This document shows, piece after piece, positions 1 through 6,504 of a DNA stretch of 8,080 nt. Positions within the stretch are counted from its first letter, which is position 1. Every line of letters starts with the position of its first letter. The stretch comes from Bacteroidota bacterium. GTDB lineage: Bacteria; Bacteroidota; Rhodothermia; Balneolales; Balneolaceae. The position numbers and the translations under genes are program-made. Under the pieces are notes generated by a model. The model made no database searches and was not told the DNA's origin. It worked only from the letters and a program-made list of their open reading frames with translations. The stretch covers positions 1 through 8,080 of the forward strand of contig JAGXIS010000166.1 in assembly GCA_024635465.1 (NCBI GenBank). Reading direction: 5' to 3'.

Positions 1-1722
1 AGTGTAGAACCGGGTCTGCACGTAGGACTGGCAGAAGCAACACGAGTTGATTCACTGGTACTGCGTTGGCCAGACGGGCGTACCACTCGCGTTAGAGATC
101 TGGATGTTCCGGCCCGAATCATTTTGGATCAGTCACAGGCAGAAACACAACCGGCACCATCAGCAAGTCCGGCAACGATTGCGGGTGATATTTCGAATGT
201 TGAGACCGGCAGGCCGCAAAGGGAGGAAAAACTCTTGGTAGAAACCAGGATTGCTGGTCTTTCCGGGTGGAAGCATATAGGTTATGAATACAACGATTTT
301 AGCCGGGAGCGACTTCTGATGGAAATGAGATCCTAAGAAGGTCCGGCTCTTTGCAGCGGGGATGTAAACGGAGACGGATTAGAGGATATTTACACCGGTG
401 GAGCGCGTGATCAGGCAGGTACGCTTTGGATACAACAACTCAATGGAGGGTTTAATCCTCATCAACAAGAGTTGTTTGATGGGGATGCTATCAGCGAAGA
501 TGTAGACGGCCAATTTTTTGATGCGACCGGAAATGGTGTAGATGATTTGTATGTGGTAAGTGGAGGTAACTCATTTTCATCGAGTTCATCAGCTTTAATC
601 GACAGGTTCTATCTGAATGATGGAAACGCACGAATGAGTAAGACAGATCAGATGTTACCCAGCTGGAATGGATTTCATTCCGGATCGGTCGTAGCTCCGC
701 ACGATTTTACCGGTGATGGAAATCAGGACCTATTTGTGGGTACTCGTTTGCGACCCTTTGGCGTGGGACTACCTGTAGAGGGTTATCTGCTTGCCGGTGA
801 TGGTCAGGGTGGATTTGAAGAAGTAACCTCTCAGTGGTTTCCGGGTATGGAAGGCATTGGCATGATCACCGATGCGCTTTGGGCGGATTTGACCGAAGAT
901 GGGATCAATGAACTGGTAGTGGTTGGAGAATGGATGCCTATCCGTGTATTTACTAATCGTGGTGATCACTTTGAAGAGATTACTGACGAATTGGGATTGA
1001 GTCATACCACAGGATGGTGGAATGCCATTGCATCTGGAGATTTGAATGGGGATGGCCGTATCGATTTGATAGGAGCCAATCATGGACATAATTCTATGTT
1101 CCGGGCAACAATAGAGGCACCTGTGAAAATATGGGTGGGTGATTTTTCTCGAAATGGGATGACCGAACAGATACTGAGTTATCCAAAGGATGGAGGATAC
1201 TATCCTGTTGCCCTGCGACATGATCTGATCGAGGAAATTCCGCGGTTGAGAGAGAAATATCCGGATTATGCAAGTTACGCCGGACAGAGTGTGGATCAGA
1301 TTTTTAGTGAAGAAGAACTTTCTAATGCTTTGGAACTGAGTGCAGAGATGCTGAGCAGTGTAGTTGTATGGAATCTGGAGGAGGGGATGCATGTGGAGGA
1401 ACTACCACCGCGAGCACAATTGGCGCCAATGTATGGAATTGCATTGCAGGATTTAAATGGAGATGGACTGCCTGAGGTGATCATGGGTGGGAATCTATAT
1501 GACGTAAAACCCCAGTCAGGTCCTTACGATGCAAGTCGGGGATTGGTCTTAACTTATCATGATGGAGGACTTCATAATCTATCTCCAGCGCAAAGTGGAC
1601 TCAATATTCCGGGGGAAATAAGAAAGATTCTATCCATATCCAATGAAAATGATGACAGTAAATTACTATTCGTAAGATATGATCAAAGTCCTGTCATCTT
1701 AAAGTCCATAACTGACTACTAA
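1..1722 (+). pseudogene. CRTAC1-like ASPIC/UnbV and VCBS (FG-GAP) repeat protein, 5'-truncated by the window, with an in-frame stop
   Basis: One reading frame runs from base 1 to the TAA at 1720-1722 and is broken only by a TAA at 334-336 (codon 112). Codons 1-40 match the ASPIC/UnbV domain, with the typical block VDSLVLRWPDG. A linker leads to NDFSRERLL, then the stop, then EGPAL and a run of VCBS/FG-GAP calcium-loop motifs: DVNGDGLED (361), DATGNGVDD (520), DFTGDGNQD (703), DLTEDGINE (886), DLNGDGRID (1039) and DLNGDGLPE (1450). In family members as I recall them, RERLLPxMLSxEGPxLAxGDVNGDG is continuous, so the stop falls inside a conserved block with no frame change. These are secreted beta-propeller proteins often found beside SusC/SusD genes; their biochemical role is unclear. 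A TTG at 472 could be taken as a start by a gene caller, but the homology extends upstream of it. The gene is visibly more GC-rich than its neighbours. It is either a pseudogene, a sequencing error, or a readthrough case. Confidence 0.8.
334..336 (+). other. In-frame TAA interrupting the CRTAC1-like gene
   Basis: The frame reads ...LLMEMRS, TAA, EGPALCSGDVNGDG..., and both flanks are conserved family sequence in the same frame. A single substitution from AAA (Lys), GAA (Glu) or CAA (Gln) would explain it. No insertion or deletion is needed. Confidence 0.85.
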
Positions 1723-1737
1723 TGATTATTTATCTAT

Positions 1738-1767
1738 TTGACATTTAGATTAGATTTAGGTTATTTC
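1738..1767 (+). promoter_or_regulatory. Putative promoter of the deacetylase-sulfatase operon
   Basis: TTGACA lies at 1738-1743, followed after 18 bases by TATTTC (1762-1767), a weak -10. The -10 is poor on its own. The element is supported by its layout, which matches the much stronger promoter at 6406-6434: in both, the LacI-type palindrome begins 3-5 bases after the -10. It lies directly after the stop codon of the CRTAC1-like gene. Confidence 0.4.
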
Positions 1768-1772
1768 AGAAA

Positions 1773-1786
1773 TGAAAACGATTTCA
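1773..1786 (+). promoter_or_regulatory. LacI-family-type operator (site 1)
   Basis: TGAAAACGATTTCA is a 14-bp palindrome around a central CG with one mismatched pair. It differs at one base from the ideal TGAAAACGTTTTCA. It sits just downstream of the putative promoter and 21 bases before the ATG at 1808. It overlaps the alternative ATG at 1772, which argues against that start. The family assignment comes from the motif shape (symmetrical A-rich and T-rich arms around CG); the regulator is not in this window. Confidence 0.6.
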
Positions 1787-1807
1787 ACTAACCTAGATCA
1801 ACCAAAT

Positions 1808-2710
1808 ATGTACTATAGAATTTCACTCCTTTCCTTATTATTTCTCATTTTTAACAGTATTAATTTATCGGCTCAAATTAATACATCAAACGATACACCA
1901 CTTCGAGTAATAGCCATTTTTGCACATCCTGATGATGCAGATTTTAAAATGGGTGGAACAGCAGCTATGATGGCAGAAATGGGTCATGAAGTTAAGTTCC
2001 TATCATTGACAAATGGAAATGCAGGTCATCATGAAAAAGGTGGTGGGGTTCTAGCAAATATACGAAGAGAGGAGGCAAAAGAAGCAGCCAGAAGACTTGG
2101 GATTGTAGAGTATGAAGTGCTTGATAATAATGATTCTGAACTTATGCCTGAATTGCATATTCGAAAAGATGTTATCAGGGCCATTCGGGAATGGAATGCA
2201 GATGTTGTTCTTGGATTACGACCTAATGATTACCACCCGGATCATAGAAATGCCGGAAAACTGGTAATAGATGCTTCCTACATGGTTATTGTACCCAATG
2301 TAGCTCCTGATGTGGCTCCGGTTAGAAATAACCCTGTATTTTTATACATGCAAGATGGTTTTAGTAAACCCAACCCTTTTAGCCATGATATCGTCGTTGG
2401 GATTGATGAAGTAATTGATACCAAAATTAGGGGATTAGATGCTCACGTATCACAAATCTACGAGTGGGGTCCATGGACCGGTGGTAGGTTAGATGAGGTA
2501 CCGGAAGGCGAAGAAGAAAGATTGGAATGGTTGAGTGAAAGTATGTTCAGTAGAGGTGTATCAGAAGCACAGATGGAAGGCTTGAAAAAATGGTATGGTG
2601 AGGAAGAAGCTGCACAATTTAGATTTGCTGAGTCATTTGAGATTGCTGAATATGGCCATTATCCGAGCGACGAAGAGATCAGAATGATTTTCCCCATGCT
2701 GGGACAATAA
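1808..2710 (+). CDS. Secreted PIG-L/LmbE-family deacetylase (first of two)
   Basis: PIG-L proteins are zinc enzymes that remove acetyl groups from N-acetylglucosamine-type sugars. With the ATG at 1808 the protein has 300 residues and opens with a clean signal peptide (MYYR, then a hydrophobic stretch ending near NLSA, residues 1-22), so it should act in the periplasm or outside. The zinc and general-base motif AHPDD is at residues 39-43, followed by ADFKMGGT, closer to the BshB-like pattern HPDDxEIGMGGT than to HPDDE. The second metal motif HPDHR is at 143-147, and a conserved DAHVSQ at about 211-216. An in-frame ATG at 1772 would add 12 residues ahead of the signal peptide, but it overlaps the operator and probably precedes the transcription start, so I prefer 1808. 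It is the first gene of an operon; the sulfatase follows after about 43 bases. The substrate is unknown; an amino sugar released from a sulfated glycan fits the context. Confidence 0.88.
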   Translation: MYYRISLLSLLFLIFNSINLSAQINTSNDTPLRVIAIFAHPDDADFKMGGTAAMMAEMGHEVKFLSLTNGNAGHHEKGGGVLANIRREEAKEAARRLGIVEYEVLDNNDSELMPELHIRKDVIRAIREWNADVVLGLRPNDYHPDHRNAGKLVIDASYMVIVPNVAPDVAPVRNNPVFLYMQDGFSKPNPFSHDIVVGIDEVIDTKIRGLDAHVSQIYEWGPWTGGRLDEVPEGEEERLEWLSESMFSRGVSEAQMEGLKKWYGEEEAAQFRFAESFEIAEYGHYPSDEEIRMIFPMLGQ

Positions 2711-2753
2711 GCGACGATTATAAAGTTTCTTAATTAGTATAAATAATACGTTG

Positions 2754-4181
2754 ATGATGAAAATCTATTTCACACTTTTGTTCACTTTTTGTGCTTCTAT
2801 ATTTCTATGGTTTAGTTATGGAACAACCGATTTGACTGAAGTTGAAATAGATGAATCTCTCCCAAATATCATCATTTTTGTTGCTGATGATGCAAGTTGG
2901 AGAGATTCCGGTGCTTATGGAAATGATGTAATTAAAACTCCCAATATCGATCTTCTCGCAGATGGAGGTTTGTTATTTGAAAATGCTTTTCTCACAACAC
3001 CACAGTGTAGTCCTTCTAGAATCTCTATTTTAACAGGATTACATCCGCATGCAACAGGCGCTGAAGATTTACATATGCCTTTACCGGATGAAATGACAAT
3101 TTTACCCGGTTACTTATCAGAGAAAAATTACTTTAATGGTCACATGCAAAAGACGCATTATGGTCCAAATGCAGATAATCAATTTGATTGGTACAGCCCG
3201 GATTTATCGGAAGATTTTCCCGCATTTTTAGATGAAGCCGGTGAATCTCCGTTCTTTTTATGGGTCGGTTTTACTGATCCTCACAGAACCTATGGAACAG
3301 CACCGGAAGTAAATGATCCAGCTGATGTCATTGTACCACCTCATTATGTAGATGATGAAGCGACCAGAATCGATATTGCCCAATATTATGATGAAATATC
3401 AAGAATGGATGGACAGATTGGTTCATTTATAGAAGAACTCAATAATAGAGGTTTAAAAGAAAATACGCTCATTATTTATATTAGTGACAATGGAGCTCCT
3501 TTCCCTAGAGAAAAGGGAACTCTGTATGATTCGGGTACTAAAACTCCTCTCATTTTCTACTGGCCCGGACATATTGATGCAGGTTTACAATATGATGGCT
3601 TATCCACAATCATTGACCTTACACCAACCATTCTTGATATAGCAGGTATGGAAAAACCTGATTTCATGCATGGTGAAAGTATTCTTCAAACATTGACAGA
3701 CTTAACTGTCCCCGGAAGGGAATATGTCTTTTCGCAACGAAATTGGCACGATGCTGATGAACATATGAGAAGTCTCCGAACGGATCGATATAAACTTATT
3801 CGAAATGATGCATATACTGAACTTCCTCACGGAACTGCTGCTGATATAGGGGGGAGTCCAACATTCAGAAGTCTTATTCAAAATATGGAAAATGATGGAC
3901 TCGATGAATATCAAGCCAGACTATTTGATGTTCCAAGACCCCGAATTGAACTTTACGACCTTGCTAAAGATCCATGGGAAATCAATAATGTAGCTGCACA
4001 TCCTGATTATTGGGAACTGGCTCGAGAGTTATCTGCCGTATTAGATCAGTGGATGGATGAGACCGGTGATTTTTCACCTCATGTCAGAATTCGTGATGAT
4101 CATACAGATCGGCTCACAGGAGTTTGGTTTTCTGATAGAATTCCACCCATGAGGTATCCGGATGTTAACGCTCATGACTAG
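2754..4181 (+). CDS. Secreted type I sulfatase, N-sulfoglucosamine sulfohydrolase (sulfamidase)-like
   Basis: A formylglycine-dependent sulfatase of the alkaline-phosphatase superfamily, 475 residues from the ATG at 2754. A TTG at 2751 and an ATG at 2757 are alternatives. An N-terminal hydrophobic signal (about 1-23) indicates export. Calcium ligands are visible as VADD (D45, D46) and SDN (D245, N246). The maturation signature CSPSRxxxLTG has its catalytic cysteine at C85 and R89. K133 and H135 in QKTHYG, and H177 in DPHR, complete the active site. Collinear matches to human SGSH as I remember it include SGAY, CSPSR, DPHR, DPxDVxVP, RMD, SDNGxPFP, SPTF, and ELYD followed by DPxExxN. This points to the heparan N-sulfatase subgroup, not to generic arylsulfatases. 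One difference is K254, where I recall an arginine in SGSH. It needs a formylglycine-generating enzyme or anSME, neither encoded here. It lies between two deacetylase genes, about 35 bases ahead of the second. Confidence 0.9.
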   Translation: MMKIYFTLLFTFCASIFLWFSYGTTDLTEVEIDESLPNIIIFVADDASWRDSGAYGNDVIKTPNIDLLADGGLLFENAFLTTPQCSPSRISILTGLHPHATGAEDLHMPLPDEMTILPGYLSEKNYFNGHMQKTHYGPNADNQFDWYSPDLSEDFPAFLDEAGESPFFLWVGFTDPHRTYGTAPEVNDPADVIVPPHYVDDEATRIDIAQYYDEISRMDGQIGSFIEELNNRGLKENTLIIYISDNGAPFPREKGTLYDSGTKTPLIFYWPGHIDAGLQYDGLSTIIDLTPTILDIAGMEKPDFMHGESILQTLTDLTVPGREYVFSQRNWHDADEHMRSLRTDRYKLIRNDAYTELPHGTAADIGGSPTFRSLIQNMENDGLDEYQARLFDVPRPRIELYDLAKDPWEINNVAAHPDYWELARELSAVLDQWMDETGDFSPHVRIRDDHTDRLTGVWFSDRIPPMRYPDVNAHD

Positions 4182-4216
4182 TTTAAAAATGAAACATTAA
4201 TTAAAACAAAATAACT

Positions 4217-5086
4217 ATGAAAATAACTCTTGTTAAACACTTAAATAAAATTAAACGCTATTGGATAGCTCTGCTCTCTATAACATTACTGCTTCCAATC
4301 TTGGGAATCAGTGATTTACATTCAGCAATAGATGATAATAGTGATCGAATTCAAAATAATGAAAAAAAAATATTAGCAGTTTTTGCTCATCCCGACGATG
4401 AGACAATTGTGGGACCGATGTTGGCAAAATATGTAAGAGAAGGTGTGGATGTAACAATTGTAACGGCAACAGATGGTAGATTTGGAGTAACAGAATGGTC
4501 CGGATTCTCCGCGGGGGATGATCTTGCTGATGCCAGAAGAAGGGAGATGCAATGTGCTGCGGATGCACTGGGTGCAAATTTATATCATCTGACGTATGAA
4601 GATCAATTTAAAGCTGCTGAAGGATTCGATGGTTTTATTGCTCAATCCAGAGGTTTTTTAGATGATTTGCATGAAATTATGGAAGAGGTTCAACCCGATG
4701 TGGTTATTACATTTGGAGCAGATGGTTTTTCCAATCATATCGATCACCGAATTGCTGGTGTTACTACAACCCAGGTATTGTTAAGTAAAGAGTGGGATAA
4801 ACAACCGGCACTATTTTATGCAGGTACTCCATCATCATTATTAGATGATAACTGGAAGTATCAAGGCACAGAAGATCAGTATCTTACTGTAAGAGTTCCT
4901 TATGAAATGGAAGATCTAATGGTAGCAAAAGAAGCTGCACTTTGTCATGCGACTCAGTTTCAGCCAGAGTTTATAGAAATGTGGTTTGAAAGAATGCAGG
5001 AGAGGAGCAATACCATTTACCTAAGGCCTTTTGAAGCGCCAAAACATTCTTCAGATGATCTATTCAGTTATCCTGATCAATACTGA
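4217..5086 (+). CDS. Secreted or membrane-anchored PIG-L/LmbE-family deacetylase (second of two)
   Basis: 289 residues. A basic N-terminus (KHLNKIKR) precedes a hydrophobic segment (about 15-36), either a signal peptide cut near LHSA or an anchor, so the enzyme acts outside the cytoplasm. The catalytic motif AHPDDE is at 57-62, the canonical MshB/LmbE form, and the second zinc motif HIDHR is at 174-178 after FGADGFSN. A conserved CHATQ lies at 243-247. The two PIG-L proteins of this operon are only distantly alike: AHPDDADFKMGG against AHPDDETIVGPM, and different C-terminal halves. This is not a recent duplication and suggests different substrates or positions of attack. The start follows the sulfatase stop by 35 bases with no Shine-Dalgarno sequence. 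This is the last gene of the operon; the terminator hairpin begins within ten bases of the stop codon. The substrate is not readable from the sequence. Confidence 0.9.
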   Translation: MKITLVKHLNKIKRYWIALLSITLLLPILGISDLHSAIDDNSDRIQNNEKKILAVFAHPDDETIVGPMLAKYVREGVDVTIVTATDGRFGVTEWSGFSAGDDLADARRREMQCAADALGANLYHLTYEDQFKAAEGFDGFIAQSRGFLDDLHEIMEEVQPDVVITFGADGFSNHIDHRIAGVTTTQVLLSKEWDKQPALFYAGTPSSLLDDNWKYQGTEDQYLTVRVPYEMEDLMVAKEAALCHATQFQPEFIEMWFERMQERSNTIYLRPFEAPKHSSDDLFSYPDQY

Positions 5087-5090
5087 AATT

Positions 5091-5130
5091 AAAAAAAGCC
5101 GGTATTGATTTTCCAATACCGGCTTTATTT
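5091..5130. terminator. Bidirectional intrinsic terminator between convergent units
   Basis: A perfect 13-bp stem (5095-5107 with 5114-5126, arm AAAGCCGGTATTG) encloses a six-base loop. A-rich flank on the left and T-rich flank on the right give a U-tract in either direction. It serves the plus-strand operon ending at 5086 and the minus-strand gene, whose stop codon (5130-5132) touches the hairpin's T-tract. Confidence 0.9.
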
Positions 5131-6068
5131 TACATAGCCGGAGTAATAGTAAAATTTCTAAATTCAACAGGACCATGATCTCCTTGAATCATAATTGGGC
5201 CTGGTTCACCTTCACGGCTATCTAATGCGCCTCCTGTAATTCCGGGAATAGTTCTATTTGATATCACTTCTACTCCATTTAGAACAACAGTGATCTTTCT
5301 TCCAATAAGAGTTATATCGTATGTTTGCCATTCCCCATAACCTTTGTCTGCATTTTCAGTGGGTTCAAGAAATCCGTATACACCTCCAATGACTCGACTA
5401 TTGACTAAATTATTAACGTTATCTTCAATCTGAACTTCGTAACGACCTCTTAAATATATACCGCTATTACTTCCTTCCGGGTAGCGGAACTCAACATGAA
5501 GCTTAAAATCGTCGAATGTCTCTGTTGATACTAAATTCCCACCTGTGGCTGTATTAACAAGAACACCATCTTGCATATCAAATCGATTTTGTTCAGGAAT
5601 CATCCATTTAGTCATATTCTCATCGAGTAGACTTACCGGGGTGCCCCACACCGGTGGTGTATCTCTTTGTAATTTTGGCGCAGGTCTACCTGTAAAAGAG
5701 TAAGTTTCATTCCCCATATCCATGGTACCTTGAATTTCATTATCATCGAGAGAGAATGTAAAGGTCAAATTACTATTTACAGATTCCCATTGAGGCGGAA
5801 TAGTAAATGAATAAGATTCATTGTCAGGGTCATAATTTATTACTGATATTGGACGAGCACTCCCTGAATTACCTACAAATTGTCCTACGATAGTACGAGT
5901 CCCAGATTGTTTTGCATAAAACCAACCCGGTAAATTATTTCCATTGATGTCGAACTCTAAATCCCAAGATCCAAATACTTCAGAGCCAGCGATCTGACTT
6001 TGAGCAGTTGATACCAAGGGGGTCAGTGAGAGTATGATTAATAGAAGGAGTGAGTAAATAATTTTCAT
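5130..6068 (-). CDS. Secreted DUF1080 / 3-keto-disaccharide hydrolase-like protein with an extra N-terminal domain
   Basis: 312 residues. A signal peptide (about 1-22, KIIYSLLLLIILSL to STA) predicts export. Residues about 140-309 form a DUF1080 (PF06439) jelly-roll domain: WGTPVSLLDE at the start, NSGIYLRGRYEVQI at 201-214, GEWQTYDITLIG at 245-256, VVLNGVEV at 261-268, and GPIMIQGDHGPVEFRN near the end, all typical. Some DUF1080 proteins hydrolyse 3-keto glycosides and others are uncharacterised, so hydrolase activity is family inference. Residues about 28-130 form a separate beta-rich region (GSWDLEFD, several short strands, FTGRPAPKL) that looks like a small barrel fused upstream; I do not recognise it firmly. 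The gene converges on the sulfatase operon and diverges from the SusC gene. A LacI-type palindrome lies about 97 bases upstream, so it is probably co-regulated with both. No strong Shine-Dalgarno sequence precedes the ATG. Confidence 0.88.
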   Translation of the reverse strand: MKIIYSLLLLIILSLTPLVSTAQSQIAGSEVFGSWDLEFDINGNNLPGWFYAKQSGTRTIVGQFVGNSGSARPISVINYDPDNESYSFTIPPQWESVNSNLTFTFSLDDNEIQGTMDMGNETYSFTGRPAPKLQRDTPPVWGTPVSLLDENMTKWMIPEQNRFDMQDGVLVNTATGGNLVSTETFDDFKLHVEFRYPEGSNSGIYLRGRYEVQIEDNVNNLVNSRVIGGVYGFLEPTENADKGYGEWQTYDITLIGRKITVVLNGVEVISNRTIPGITGGALDSREGEPGPIMIQGDHGPVEFRNFTITPAM

Positions 6069-6164
6069 AACAAGTCATTAATTAGCGTTTTAATAATTTT
6101 CAATGTTCACCTTAATCTTAATATATCAGATCATATCACTAATGATAACTTATTTATTGGATAC

Positions 6165-6178
6165 TGAAAACGTTTTCT
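6165..6178 (-). promoter_or_regulatory. LacI-family-type operator (site 2), upstream of the DUF1080 gene
   Basis: The core GAAAACGTTTTC (6166-6177) is a perfect 12-bp palindrome around CG, and the 14-mer TGAAAACGTTTTCT matches sites 1 and 3 at 12 of 14 positions each. It lies about 97 bases upstream of the minus-strand start at 6068. I could not assign a convincing minus-strand promoter next to it. Confidence 0.6.
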
Positions 6179-6182
6179 TTAC

Positions 6183-6196
6183 TACTAAATTTAGTA
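6183..6196. repeat. 14-bp perfect AT-rich palindrome beside operator site 2
   Basis: TACTAAATTTAGTA is a perfect palindrome starting four bases after operator site 2. An outer inverted repeat, GGATACT (6159-6165) with AGTATCC (6193-6199), also encloses the operator. It could be a second regulator site or part of a looping structure. Confidence 0.5.
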
Positions 6197-6354
6197 TCCC
6201 ATTTTATAAGAAGGTAATAAATGATTTATATGTCAGGTATTTAAATTTATTAACCGACACATAGACTATCTCTAATTGAGCTTTAACATTGTACGTTTGG
6301 CGTATTTAAAAGTCAATTCACAAATATTAATGGGGAATTTGCAGTGATTTCAAA

Positions 6355-6386
6355 TGAGTATTATTAGTCATTTAAAAGTATACTCA
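6355..6386. repeat. Inverted repeat 20 bases upstream of the SusC promoter -35
   Basis: TGAGTAT (6355-6361) and ATACTCA (6380-6386) are perfect 7-bp inverted arms separated by 18 bases. The position, ending 19 bases before the -35 hexamer, would suit an activator site, but a 7-bp arm in AT-rich DNA can arise by chance. Confidence 0.3.
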
Positions 6387-6405
6387 CAAAATCGAACTAT
6401 TCTGC

Positions 6406-6434
6406 TTGACAAAGTGGTAACGATCGTTTATAAT
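6406..6434 (+). promoter_or_regulatory. Sigma70-type consensus promoter of the SusC gene
   Basis: TTGACA (6406-6411), a 17-base spacer and TATAAT (6429-6434) match the classical consensus at all twelve positions with ideal spacing. Transcription should start near 6441, leaving a leader of about 220 bases. The spacer contains a 10-bp palindrome AACGATCGTT (6419-6428). Promoters of classical Bacteroides use a different TAnnTTTG-type -7 box, so this form is notable if the host is a Bacteroidota relative. Confidence 0.7.
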
Positions 6435-6437
6435 CAA

Positions 6438-6451
6438 TGAAAAGGTTTTCA
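6438..6451 (+). promoter_or_regulatory. LacI-family-type operator (site 3) overlapping the SusC transcription start
   Basis: TGAAAAGGTTTTCA has perfect 6-bp arms around GG and matches site 2 at 12 of 14 positions. It starts three bases after the -10 and covers the expected start point near 6441, the usual place for steric repression by a LacI-family protein. Confidence 0.6.
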
Positions 6452-6474
6452 TAAAATAACAAAGAGGTTATATA

Positions 6475-6504
6475 ATGAGAATCTTGATGCTTACAAAGCC
6501 TTAA
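6475..6504 (+). CDS. Possible nine-residue leader peptide in the SusC 5' leader
   Basis: ATG to TAA encodes MRILMLTKP. It is preceded by AAAGAGG with about seven bases between it and the ATG, the best Shine-Dalgarno-like spacing in the window, about 34 bases after the predicted transcription start. It ends 160 bases before the SusC ATG. There is no obvious codon bias pointing to classical attenuation. A chance mini-ORF is quite possible. Confidence 0.25.
   Translation: MRILMLTKP

Noticed and set aside
47..241. A plus-strand open frame overlapping the CRTAC1-like gene
   Set aside because: It is out of frame with the clear ASPIC/UnbV and VCBS homology and has no recognisable protein signature; it is a shadow frame.
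472..474. TTG as a real start of a separate 416-residue protein
   Set aside because: The conserved frame continues upstream through DVNGDGLED back to EGPAL at 337, so the TTG is internal to the interrupted gene.
769..1392. A long minus-strand open frame opposite the VCBS repeats
   Set aside because: It encodes a low-complexity His/Ile/Ser-rich product with no domain, lying antisense to a conserved coding frame.
2711..2753. A separate promoter for the sulfatase gene
   Set aside because: The gap is short and AT-rich with no convincing -35/-10 pair or operator copy; an operon with the upstream deacetylase is simpler.
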